Source of the DNA: Lineus longissimus
Lineage: Eukaryota > Nemertea > Pilidiophora > Heteronemertea > Lineidae
NCBI RefSeq assembly: GCF_910592395.1
Contig: NC_088315.1
Coordinates: 14,119,808 to 14,183,807 of the forward strand
DNA length: 64,000 nucleotides
Reading direction: 5' to 3'
Within the stretch, counting starts at the first letter, position 1, and each line of letters begins with the position of its first letter. Below the pieces are notes generated by a model. The model was not told where the DNA came from and did no database searches. It was given only the letters and a program-made list of their open reading frames with translations. Made by a program: the position numbers and the translations under genes. Positions 35,392-45,500 of this stretch are shown here, one piece after another.

Positions 35392-36363
35392 CTACAACAT
35401 CCTTCTGTAAGCGTACAGATGCGTCATTTGTTTGACATAGCCACCCCGTTTTGGATTGGTTGGATGTGAAAACACCAAGTGATAAAGTTCTCCAGTCGTA
35501 TCAAGGATAAAGTCACTCTTGAGATGTGTGAGCACCAGCGGTAGAGCTACACGCAAGCCTCGGAGTCGTTTCCCGAAAATATAATTTTGAGTTTTTGATA
35601 TGTTTGGGTTGCATTCCATCTCAAACGCGTATGATATTGTTGTTTTGGCCCCAAGGAGGCAGATTCCTAAGTTATAGCGCCAAACTGGAGATTCCTGGTG
35701 CCTTAAGTAGGCCAGGGTGTGAAATGTCCGGCTGTAGTTAGACGCACCGTCATACAGAAGCACATTGTGATATTTCCCTTTTTCGTTGTCAAAGTACAGG
35801 AAGTCAGTGTTGTGCAAAAGAAGAGCATACCCGAAACTTCCAAAACAATGTGGTATGTTTACTTTTGTACCATTTGTAAGACTGTACACAATCTCTTTCT
35901 CACTTATCACAATACTGTAATCGTATATGATGAAACTAGAACACTGACATGAGAAAAAGGCCTTTGAAAGTAGCTGTAATTGCACACCGAGCAATTCACT
36001 TCGATGACATTGGTCTTTTTCAGGGAGAGAAATGCGCCCAACAAGCCTCCCTCTCTTGACATCATAAACTACAAACTTCAACACCCTTCCTGGGACCACT
36101 AACACAATTATTGTACGGTGTATAACTGTTAATCGCATCCCATTTTTCCGGTAGAAGAGTTTACTTTCGAAGTTGAAATTGAATGTACGGTTGTGCAGTT
36201 GAAGCGTATGCAGAGCTATGTGTATGTATTGACCGATGAAGTAAATGGTTTCAATGAATCCTGGGTAATCCGGAACAAACATTGAACAGTCTCTCTTTTT
36301 CAACATTATTGGGGGTATGATAGTTAGTTTACTGCTGAACCTATATCTGGCTATTGTGGCCTC
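35392..36363 (-). CDS. Unrecognised protein, 3'-terminal exon, paralog A (323 codons)
   Basis: This is the tandem partner of 33861-34904 in the same orientation, about 490 bp upstream of it. An acceptor (CCTTCACCAG) precedes 36363 in phase 0, giving an exon that starts EATIARYRFSSKL. This matches EGNILRYHFHKRL of paralog B residue for residue in pattern. The frame extends upstream to an ATG at 36414, but the homology starts at the acceptor, so I prefer the spliced reading. Blocks seen: IPPIMLKKRD, FVVYDVKRGRLVGRISLP, DQC, and near the end GELYHLVF and THLYAYRR. A PAN/Apple-like exon at 38101-38300 on the same strand could be an upstream exon of this gene (inference). No function can be assigned. 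Confidence 0.6.
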   Translation of the reverse strand, partial: EATIARYRFSSKLTIIPPIMLKKRDCSMFVPDYPGFIETIYFIGQYIHIALHTLQLHNRTFNFNFESKLFYRKNGMRLTVIHRTIIVLVVPGRVLKFVVYDVKRGRLVGRISLPEKDQCHRSELLGVQLQLLSKAFFSCQCSSFIIYDYSIVISEKEIVYSLTNGTKVNIPHCFGSFGYALLLHNTDFLYFDNEKGKYHNVLLYDGASNYSRTFHTLAYLRHQESPVWRYNLGICLLGAKTTISYAFEMECNPNISKTQNYIFGKRLRGLRVALPLVLTHLKSDFILDTTGELYHLVFSHPTNPKRGGYVKQMTHLYAYRRML

Positions 36364-36579
36364 CTGGTGAAGGAATACGGTTAGTTGGGAGAGGGTGTCA
36401 TGCGTTGACATCAAGTTATGTATGCCTTCAGGTCATTCGTAACAAAATATGAAAAAAATTAATAATGCAATAGTGCTTTATGATACAACATCCTCCAAGC
36501 CCTTTACCCCAGAATAAGCTGAAACCTTTCAATAGAACTCATTATGAGCTGCTCAAATAGCTCTACAACCTTAGCATTT

Positions 36580-36722
36580 CCGTCTGGTACCCATTTAAAG
36601 ACCTGGGTGGAGTAAGGCATAGGCAAAGAGACCTACCTAGAGTCACACATCGACAGCGGGGATCAAACCATGCATGGACCTAATGACCACTAGTCAGAGA
36701 CCGGAGCCACTTCACCACCATT
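36580..36722 (-). mobile_element. tRNA-type SINE
   Basis: On the minus strand the copy begins 'ggtggtgaagtggctccggt', which fits a degenerate RNA polymerase III A box. A B-box match GGTTTGATCCC follows at 36659-36669. The body includes 'tctttgcctatgccttactc' and 'cacccaggtctttaaatggg', resembling a block I recall from several invertebrate tRNA-derived SINEs ('ggcaaggcac ... cactccacccaggtgtaaat'). There is no poly-A tail; the 3' end fades near 36580. Confidence 0.65.
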
Positions 36723-36741
36723 GCTCTGCGTATGTGTATTG

Positions 36742-36858
36742 TGTTATACGAATAAAGACTAGCAAATTCTTTTACTTCAATTTTCAACAGAAAGGCCATG
36801 TGTAAATTCACATGGAGTTTTTGAGAAAAGCATTTGCTAGTCTTTATTCATATCACCC
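36742..36858. mobile_element. ~117-bp MITE, copy 2
   Basis: This is a second copy of the element at 19480-19597. The right inverted repeat 'catttgctagtctttattca' plus 'tatcaccc' is intact; the left one starts 'cgaataaagactagcaaatt' and has lost its outermost bases. The octamer 'attgtgtt' occurs on both sides (about 36738 and 36859), which may be an 8-bp target duplication. Confidence 0.75.
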
Positions 36859-36859
36859 A

Positions 36860-38100
36860 TTGTGTTGAGTTACTTCAAGTAAGTTGGTCCTTGTGATCTA
36901 TATGACGCTGACATTACAACAGTGATTCACGAAAGCAGGAGCACACTGCACTCGCGCCCCTCAGCGCTCCTCGACTTGTTGTGAGGCGCGTGATTGACCG
37001 CACTCCTCACGATTTACGAGAAATTGGGCCCCTCACGATGTTCACAATGTCAACAGGTGCGCTCCTCGGTGATCCTAGTAATCTATACTTGGATTCCCGC
37101 CTTCTGGACTGTTTACAATGTCGCTGATTGGCTTAATTCCATGTTATGTATATGAAGCGTCATCAACAAAGCGTCATTTTAAATGAATATTAATGAATGC
37201 AGCAGTCTTGCGCATTGCCAATTACCGCTACGTTAGCATTTTAGATCTCACTGGTGAGTCACTAGCCAGTGGTGATCAGGTCTGGATTGAACCCCCCCCC
37301 AAAAAAAAAAGTTCTTCAATTTCGAGTGATTACAGATTATCATGGATACAGATGGGCCTACTTTATCCCTATTGCTACTTGTTCCAATGTAAATGTCCAA
37401 GGTATTTTACGAAGGAGTAGCTCTGATGATTATTTGAGGAAAATACCAGCAATTGCATTCCTCAAGCTGCTTGAGGAGTAGGAGTGCACTCCTCATCAAG
37501 GTTGGGAGCTTAACTGATTGAGCAAATTTCTTATATGAAACACTGGTTACAACTGAGAGTAAACCACCTGACAATCATCTTTGAAAAACATTGATATTGC
37601 CATAATTGGGAGGTTGTGTAATCCAAGGATACATGGGATGCAGACAAAAACATCGACGATTTGATGAATTGTTTGGATTGATATTAAAGTATAGCGGTAA
37701 ATCATGATATTTTGCGTAATTTGATTTCTTGACACTTTCTGATTCATCTTGACCCTCAATGTGTTGGCATTGCTCAGCTTACAGTCAACACTCACGGAGG
37801 AAAACCGCTGGAAGAATGATTCAGATTGGACAAATCAAATTTCTGAAAGTTTGGTGAAAAAGACCCGACTATTTACTGACTCCGACTAACAGCTGGCTGT
37901 TCGGGCAACACGTCATGTATACTGGATGAAGTCCATTGGTTCACTAAATCGGCTGTCACAAACTTGTTATAAGGTTTGAATCAGGCCTGCGTCATTTTCC
38001 CGGCAGGCGAAATACATGTGAAACCTAGATTGAATCAACGGCTTTTGTAGGTATTCTGATTGAATGGACTAGGGAACCATCTCCTGATACAACACATTAC
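36860..38100. other. Stretch without supported genes
   Basis: I see no recognisable exon. Short frames at 37193-37481 (plus) and 37547-37795 (minus) lack splice or family support. If the PAN-like exon at 38101-38300 and paralog A belong together, this stretch (with the SINE and MITE) is their intron. Confidence 0.4.
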
Positions 38101-38300
38101 CTTTCTCCGATATAAGCGTGATCCGCGTTTCGTGAAGACCTCTTCCTTCTCCAGACATGTTCCCTTCTTGTGACTGATCTGACAAGCATACGCTTGGCCA
38201 TCCGCCCAGAGAACCATGGTCATGCAGCCACTCACCCGGAGGCAGAGCACGGCACATCTTAGGTACGACACCACAAAGACATTACCAAGATCTGATCTCA
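38101..38300 (-). CDS. PAN/Apple-like domain exon (candidate)
   Basis: The minus-strand frame encodes DLGNVFVVSYLRCAVLCLRV, then SGCMTMVLWADGQAYACQIS and KKGTCLEKEE. The spacing C-x3-C...C...C with a hydrophobic 'M.MVLW' strand before the fourth cysteine is the pattern of PAN/Apple modules, which mediate protein or carbohydrate binding in secreted proteins. A donor AAAG/GTAATG follows at 38100. The acceptor is uncertain: candidates lie between about 38300 and 38330, at the edge of a minisatellite. It may be an upstream exon of paralog A (about 1.7 kb away, same strand) or a relic. The domain call is by motif only. Confidence 0.45.
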
Positions 38301-38490
38301 TCAAAGCATTACCATCCACAAACTTCTTGAAAGTGTTACAATAAACCATTTTAAGGCTTGTTTTTAAAATAATTATCTGGTGAGCGACAAATTTCTTAAG
38401 AGTTACAAATGAACCATTTAAGGCTTTCTTGAAGCAGACTGCACACAAGCTTCTTGGAAGTGTTACAGTGAACCACAAGGCTTTATTAAA
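38301..38490 (-). repeat. Degenerate minisatellite, left part (~55-60-bp units)
   Basis: Units read roughly 'caagcttcttggaagtgtta', 'cagtgaaccatttaaggctt' and 'tcttgaagcagactgcac'. Three appear before the MITE at 38491, and two more follow it at 38718-38860. Confidence 0.7.
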
Positions 38491-38717
38491 AGGACTCTTT
38501 GAGCAGCAGCTGGGTAGGCAAGATAAAAATACACGAAGTCACCAATAGGGGTCTCGTCCAACTCATTTTACCACCAAAACTATTCAGGCTTGTATGACGA
38601 ATATTTATGTAGTGCTGAATGAAACTTGATTCATGCAGTGCCCTTTTTGCGCAGATTAGTCACCCGATGGCGATAATGGCTAATTCAACCCCCTGCGCCT
38701 TCCTATAGTCCTCCTTT
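38491..38717 (+). mobile_element. 227-bp MITE inserted in a minisatellite, 8-bp target duplication
   Basis: It belongs to the family at 1976-2420 ('ggtaggcaagataaa', 'caataggggtct', 'gtagtgctgaatgaaac', 'agattagtcacccga'). It is flanked by TTATTAAA at 38483-38490 and 38718-38725. Removing the element and one duplication rejoins 'aaggctttattaaagcagac', which matches the neighbouring uninterrupted unit ('aaggctttcttgaagcagac'). The minisatellite therefore provides the empty-site reference. An 8-bp (or 9-bp, counting one more T) duplication fits a hAT-type or MULE-type mover. Confidence 0.85.
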
Positions 38718-38860
38718 TTATTAAAGCAGACTGCATACATGAGGGGTTTTGAAGGAGTTACAATGAACCATTTAAAAGCTTTGTTAATACAGACCATACA
38801 TGAGTTTCTTAAAAAAGTAACGATAAACCATTTCAAAGCTTAAGTTTTAAGATATTTCAG
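38718..38860 (-). repeat. Degenerate minisatellite, right part
   Basis: Two further units ('gagttacaatgaaccattta', 'aaaaagtaacgataaaccat') of the array at 38301-38490, displaced by the MITE insertion. Confidence 0.65.
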
Positions 38861-39409
38861 CAGGCAGAAACGTAACATACATTTCGTGGCAGATGCATTC
38901 CTGAGTGCTGACAATATTGAAACTAGAGGAAAGATAGTTTTGAACGTAGCAGCTGTTGATACAACAGCCAAGTTGATTTTTCTTCGTGATATCAAGTATA
39001 GATTACTCCATACTTCGTGATATCAACAGCGGCAGATATAGTTGACGCTACACAAGGGAATATTTTGGTCACACGTAGCTTTGACTATGTATCTGCTCCA
39101 TCACCGTTGATAAGCGTGTTAAGGCGTTCGCTGCCGAGCTACGAATATACTCGAAAGCTGGTTCCTGCTCCATTGCCAAGGTACGAGTTTTCGTCACCAT
39201 TGCCAAGGTACGAGTATATTCGGAGCAGTCTATACATTATTCCATGTATTTCAAATGACTGGCGAGGGTGAATACGCTTCTGTTCTGTAAAGCATTATGG
39301 GATACTTTTATTTTAGTGTGTTCATTATGCACTAGGTATGCTCTAGGCTCAGGGCCTACACTCGTGGTGTGGTAATGAAGCAAAATGCAAAACCTGGCAA
39401 ACCTGGCAA

Positions 39410-39587
39410 ATGGCGGGGCGCTCAAAAGAATGGGGCGGCACTGAACGTTTGAGGAATTTAGTTCAAAAAATCATTGTGCAACTTGAAGATAGGATGAATT
39501 CCATTGCTGCTAAACGGGAGGGCAGCAGGACCAGGCAGAAATCACACCAGAAATCCCTGTCTCAACCCTCAACGACGTCCCTATATA
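39410..39587 (+). CDS. Candidate first coding exon (59 codons)
   Basis: ATGGCGG in good start context opens MAGRSKEWGGTERLRNLVQK, then a basic, Ser/Thr/Gln-rich segment ending ..PSTTSLY. A donor-like GTGAGG follows at 39588, leaving phase 1. The same frame stays open to 39745. It is the nearest plausible start for the plus-strand gene with exons from 42597, but that exon needs a phase-2 partner. Either a further exon lies between, another donor is used, or this belongs to something else. I do not recognise the sequence. Confidence 0.35.
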
Positions 39588-39880
39588 GTGAGGCTTCCCT
39601 ATGCCTTTCTGAGAACATCACTGAGAATGGCATGTTTTTGTGTGTGACGTCAACAGTTCCCGTTCTCGAAAGCGGATACCATGAATCAGCCCTTGGAACC
39701 TGCTGGCTCAGTCGCAAACAAATGGCAAATAACAGCATTAAATGACCTTTTTTCTTCACATTTGATTGACTAGATACGGTATTTATAAAGTCTTTTGACA
39801 AGTCTGTTGAGACAGCGTGATAGGCCGTATGTATACACCACTAAAAAAGTCGGTCGAAATGCTGAAAAAAACAGCCACTG

Positions 39881-40093
39881 CTGGATCTCGGTCAGTTGGC
39901 AAAACCCGTTCTTATTTATCCGATAACGGAAACGAGAACAAGTACCTTTCTCGGTGAATTGGTTCTTCTCGATACAGCATAGTGAAACCTCACTAATGAT
40001 GTTGCTGTTAGTGTTACGACACGCCAAGTCTAAATGGAGGCATGCGCAGTGATCAGTACACCCTGAGGTGTTTGCGCATCTGACAATACCTAT
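39881..40093 (-). CDS. Possible Cys-rich PAN-like exon
   Basis: The minus-strand frame holds VSLCCIEKNQ, GTCSRFRYRINKNGFCQLTE and, upstream, further cysteines (VRCANTSGC, CACLHLDLAC). The segment C...FRYR.....C.L resembles the second half of a PAN/Apple module. Splice sites are unconvincing, and it overlaps the territory of the plus-strand gene model. It may be an exon of the same gene as 38101-38300 or chance. Confidence 0.25.
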
Positions 40094-40931
40094 TGATATA
40101 CCTGTATTGTGATGCAGCTTCTTATTATATCCTGGACTCCCAATTGTTTCTAACGTCAGTTTTCTCACAAAGGATCATAACACGTTCATTATATGTAACA
40201 TTGGTGTTAATATCATTGTGTTTTTTTTGTAGCACTGGCAGATTTGAATTAACCCTGTTCGGCCTTGAATAATATTCGCCCATGTGCATATATAGATATA
40301 TCATTTAGAGGAAACAAGTTTCGACGAAGGAGTTGCAGTGCATGAGGTGTCCTACAAAACCTATTTTGCTGGCAGAAGTCAAGTTATATATTGCGTAGTT
40401 TTAGCTTCCTTCCGAGCCCTTACACTCTTATGCTCTTCAAAATAAAGGTTTTTGAGCTTTTGAAAAACCTTTGAAAGTTTTGCGGCCAACAAAAATACGC
40501 ACCCTGTCGGGGCTATTTCACAGTGAGTCTTGGTATTGGTTAATAGAAACAAGGCCCTCCCATTACAGTGTTGGAGGGGTACAATTGGACGAAAATAATA
40601 AATGCGGGCCTTACAGCCCTCAAAATCATCCTGAAACTCAGACCAACACTCAGCACTAATGACCAAGCTTTACATGTAACGTGTGCAAGGGGAGGAGGAT
40701 ACGACAGACTCTTGATTTCTGAGGGTGCCTCAAAATGAACTAATCTTTGTATGTTTCTTTTGTGTCGTCATTCTCTCTCCAGGTAGGCACGTATTTTTCT
40801 CAAAGGCAAACCCATACCTTTAGCCACATCCTGTCATAAACAGTGGTTTTAAACATACTCCGCCTCTCGATATTTCAAACAGCGTCCAGGCTTCCCCCAA
40901 GCGACGTCATGTACATTTATTTAACATCCAA

Positions 40932-41115
40932 CACAGGCACGTGGAAATAAGAGCTCCATAGCCCCCCAATTGACAGACAAACACCCCCCCCCCCCCTCTC
41001 CCCCACTACATGTGTATCGGTAAAAGACTTTATGTGTGTTGTCAGTGGGGAGGGGGAGGGGGGTGCTAGTCAGTCGATTGGGGGGCTATTGAGCTCTTAT
41101 TTCCAAGTGCCTGTG
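40932..41115. mobile_element. ~184-bp foldback element with C-rich arms
   Basis: The left arm 'cacaggcacgtggaaataag' and 'agctccatagccccccaatt' is answered by the right arm 'gattggggggctattgagct' and 'cttatttccaagtgcctgtg'. The inner arms are C-tract (40983-40996) against G-rich 'ggggagggggaggggggtgc'. The loop is short. Confidence 0.8.
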
Positions 41116-41442
41116 GTAAGGGTACAAATTTGATAGGTCTATTGGGACAATCAGATTGATAGATCAACTAAGTTACATCGTAAGGTTAAGTGGTAAATAC
41201 CGTTGTATCCCTGGTACCTTACCTTACCATGTAGATAAGAGGTGCCAGTAGGAACTACTTGGGCATGGGATTTACCTAGCCATGAGGATAATGACCGTGC
41301 TTACCACCATGCACTGCCACTTTTAACTTATATTATCATATCTTATTAGTTTGTGAACCAATCAGAGCGCAGTATTCAGTACCACGTGACCGGGCGATAA
41401 ATTTGACTATTGTGTGACATTCTATAAAAATTGCTGTGTGAA

Positions 41443-41770
41443 GGGGTTAGTTCAATACCTGGCAATTGGCAATGGCAATCTGCGAAAAGTATAACAAATG
41501 CTATAAAACAGGCTTGATTTACTACAACCACAGGAGCCGCTCCATATTTTCTGGTCCCAGAGGAGATGTTTGGTGTTCCACATCACTACTATCTCATTGT
41601 TGTAGGGTAGGCGTGGTAGAGTCCATCAATCTATCTTCAATAGAGAAATTACCTGAAGTCCCCTGAAGCATGTCTCGAATCTGGCCTGCAGTTTATCCAA
41701 CTTCCATATTTGATATACTTTCGGCACATTGCCATTGCCAATTGTCAATTGCAGGTATTGAACTAACCCA
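41443..41770. mobile_element. ~328-bp MITE with ~40-bp terminal inverted repeats
   Basis: The left end is 'gggttagttcaatacctggc' plus 'aattggcaatggcaat'. The right end 'attgccattgccaattgtca' plus 'attgcaggtattgaactaac' is its complement. The body includes 'tggtgttccacatcactact' and 'gtagagtccatcaatctatc'. A related partial copy in the opposite orientation is at 31745-31930. Confidence 0.75.
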
Positions 41771-42596
41771 CTTCAACTGCTATCTATAGACGTTATGACA
41801 TGCCACGACGTTAAGTCATGCGGTATGAGCGTCACGTGTCCAACAGAGCCAGCCATACCAACTAACAGAATGACAGAGGGAGAAAAATATGTCCAAATGA
41901 TGCACTGGATCTTGTGATACTTGATTGGTTTCACCATGGCCGTTTCACTTCAGTTGTTTTTCTGATATTAAAACTGAGCAGGCAGACCTCTCATGAGCTC
42001 TGAAAAGGCACACAAGTGACTGCGCCCCCTAGCGGAATGGACCAAAATCACCCCAAGCCCAGAAATTAACACGGTCAACCCACAACGAATATTTCATGGT
42101 TTGAAGTCTGATTATTATTTGGCTATTTGTCCTCCGGGTATTACTTTCATCGGAGTGTCTGGGAAAAATTATGAGCTGCTAGACATGCTAGATGTCGCCA
42201 AATGTCTGAAATGGTTGATGCATTAGAATTTTATTCCTAGTGTGTATCCCCCCCCTCCCCCGTACCCAATGCATTTCTTGGCCTGCAAAAGAAGTGTATG
42301 TATGTATTTGTCAGTCACATCAACTCTAATCTTAAAATATATTTTGCCACAGATACCATTCCATTCCACAGTGAAGTGATGCGGTCAATACATAAATCAA
42401 ATAATGTCCCAGATGGTATCAGACATGCTTCTTTGTCAGACTGATCATTCTGGTGTCTGTAGGGTAATAATTTTGGCACTGTCAAACATGACTATCTGAG
42501 TTTGTGGGCTATAGATATGCTATAGTCGATATGAATTATACGTATGTATTCTTCAAGTCAACATTACATTGACTCTACTTTTTTCTTTTCTTTTAG

Positions 42597-45500
42597 CATT
42601 TCACGTATCATGCAGTTTCTGGATGATTTTGGAAAGATTTTGGTATTTTGGCTAAAAAATGGTATCGCCGCTACTGAGGCAGCGTATGAACGTGTTTTCC
42701 AAACCTTTGCCGCTATATTCAAGATACCATTCAGGTACAGTATTCCTGGTCGACTCAATCATGATTGAGCTTTACCCGCTTTTAAATTTTCAAATCAGTT
42801 TTCTATCTTTTTGCCTTAGATAGTTGGAAATACTTTCAGTACAATAAGAAAACCACACGAGGCTGTGTTTTGAGTGGAAATATCACATGACAACCACGAG
42901 TGTGATATTTTCGCTCATAAGTCAAAATGAGTTAACTCAGAGTTAATACTAACACTAACACTAACCCCAGTGTTAACCATGAGATTTGACCTCTTGACAA
43001 AGTGTTTAGCTAACCCATGCAGAGTTAACCCGAAGTTAAAACTTTTTTGGCCCTGCAGTTTTGTAATGTTGGAATAAGGGTAAATAGATATAACGATAGA
43101 CGAGTACTAAAATATGAAAATACGGTTGTAACTCTGTCATGCTCTTCGACTCCTCTTTTTCGCGTGTCGTCAAAACATTACCCCCGCGCTCTCTATTGCG
43201 TCAAGAGACTCTGACATAGGAGACGCTTTCTGTTACGTCAGGATGGACTGTGACGTCATGTCTCCAAACCACAGTTAGTGTTAACTCCGAGTTAACCCAG
43301 GCACCAGGTGTTATTGAGGCAAATTTGTATTACAAATTGCACTAACACTAACCCCCAGAGGTATAGTAACTCTGAGTTAACACTTTTAAAGGTCAAGTGT
43401 CAGAGTTAACTAGGCAGCCAATTCAGTCAATTCTATTGTGATAAATAGAACAATTTTTATCGCAAAATTGAGGCAGCTGCTATGTTCATGTGTGTTTTTT
43501 TGGTCCAAGTCCTGCATTTGTTCGATTCCGCTCCTGCCATATTGTTTTTTGTTTGTGTCTTTGGGGACCATTGGACTCAAGGGCTCACCAAACGATTTTA
43601 TTCTGCTCGGAAAAGTGATTACACAGTGTTAGTCAGGTGTTTACCCCAACCATGTTTTTTTCTGGCTGCAGTTATCACTAACACTATGTTTTTTTCTGGC
43701 TGCAGTTATCACTAACACTAGTGTTAACTCAGCACTTGACCTTACCCCCATAATTGTTTACGAGTATTTTAAAACTTAAATGCATCATTGCATGCATAAA
43801 GCCCCCAGCGGCCAAGTCAGAAAACACAGGGCGAGGTTGTCTGGGACCCGAGGGTTGATTAGGAGTGTCATATGAGATTACGTCATGTTTAAAATGCTTT
43901 TGAGAGAAGAGCAATTTAGGCCAAAAATAGTTTAAATTAACCTTCTGGGCTTCCGTACCGATCCACGGCCCAGGACCACTCCTCGCGCCTGAACTCGGCT
44001 GGCCACATACCCTGGACCAGCACTTGAAACATGATACATTAGACACCCAGTGACTGGCCTCACTTGACTGCAAAAACAACAAGTTCATTGACGAGACAGG
44101 TCACAGCGTTGGCGCTCTCGGGAAAAAATGAAATACTGAAAAATATTCAAAGCGGGTTTGAACTTTGGACCTGTCTCTTCGAGGTTCACCATAACCATGA
44201 AATGCCCCATGTAGCAAGTAGCCCACAACTGGTTTATTGCTTTTTTCCATTCCTTTCAGCACAGGCCGTGTGTTTGGTGTACGTTCGGTAACCATATTTG
44301 GAACCGAGGTGGCATGTGTACCAGATCTTCTTTATACAGAGTCCTCCTATGATGAGACCTCAAGTAACTGTGTAGTTACAATTGCAGAGGTAGGTTGTCA
44401 TGATAACTGATTGGTTAACGAAACAATGGTCTGATTGGTTGGCTAGCCTTGTGACATCAAACTATTTTTACACCGAGGGTTTTCCTGTCTTTCATCGTGG
44501 CTTAAGCTTAAAGGCCATGACTCATGCTTTTATGATTGCATGACATGTACAAATCCTCAAACACTCGACTTAAAGCTCCGCATTAAATCAAGTTTGATCA
44601 AAATTGAAGAACCCAGTCCAGAGATATAGCAAATTAACGGCTTTGTTTACATGTTATGTAACAGCCTTGGTTAGGTTTCTAAGTAAAGTCAGGCGGCAGG
44701 TTTACTGACATAGATCAGGCTGACGTTGGATTTCTTACTATAAATAGTATAAATTTGTCTGTATTACAAATTGATGTATTTGATGCAATTTTCTGTAAAA
44801 ATAATCGAATTTGAAAAATCAATTAAGTTCTATAAATTTGCCTAAATTGTCTAGAAAACCTAATTGGACCATATTTGTGGGGTCTATGTTTTTTTTGGCA
44901 TTGATTTTGTTTCCCCACTTCATGAATTAGCTCAAATAACACTTTTTAGATGTGAGAGTTGACTTCTAAATAAATATAACCGGTTTTCCAAAAAAAATTA
45001 AAATATTTTTTGGAATACAATAAACTCATTTATTATGGGCAAAGGTATGCTTTCATACTTGAACATTGAAAATGTCAATGAAAAACAGACTTCATATATC
45101 AATTTTAAGAGCATTAATTTATATGTGTCCTCCCAAGTAGGGCAATAAGCCTGATCTACATCACAATTTTGGTGAACCCGCCGCCTGGCTCTAACAAGCC
45201 AGTTGCTAGCCTGATTAGGTGATCTAGTTGTCAAACACCTGAAAGGCTATATCTTCAAAATGGATGGAGCAAATTGCATGGGGTTTTCTGTATTATATAA
45301 ATTGATAGGTGCACTTTTGAAAACGTCTTACAGCAGGAAAAGGCAAAATACCTTGAGTTATGGCCTTTAAATGCGTTTGGGCTGGAATTCCTGGCTTTTT
45401 TCGAGATAGCACATAGGCTCGATGTACAGCGTAGCAGATCAAGGCTATATAAAGGGCTAATGTAAACTCTGCGATGGCGGAGCAAGTTGAGGGCAGAAAA

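Noticed and set aside
38301-38860. Possible CRISPR-like array of ~60-bp units
   Set aside because: Units vary throughout and there are no unique spacers between constant repeats; the genome is clearly eukaryotic. It is a degenerate minisatellite.
44260-44291. Minus-strand frames over 43729-44295 as an alternative gene
   Set aside because: The plus-strand exon 44260-44389 has both splice sites and matches the phases of its neighbours, while the minus frames have no support.
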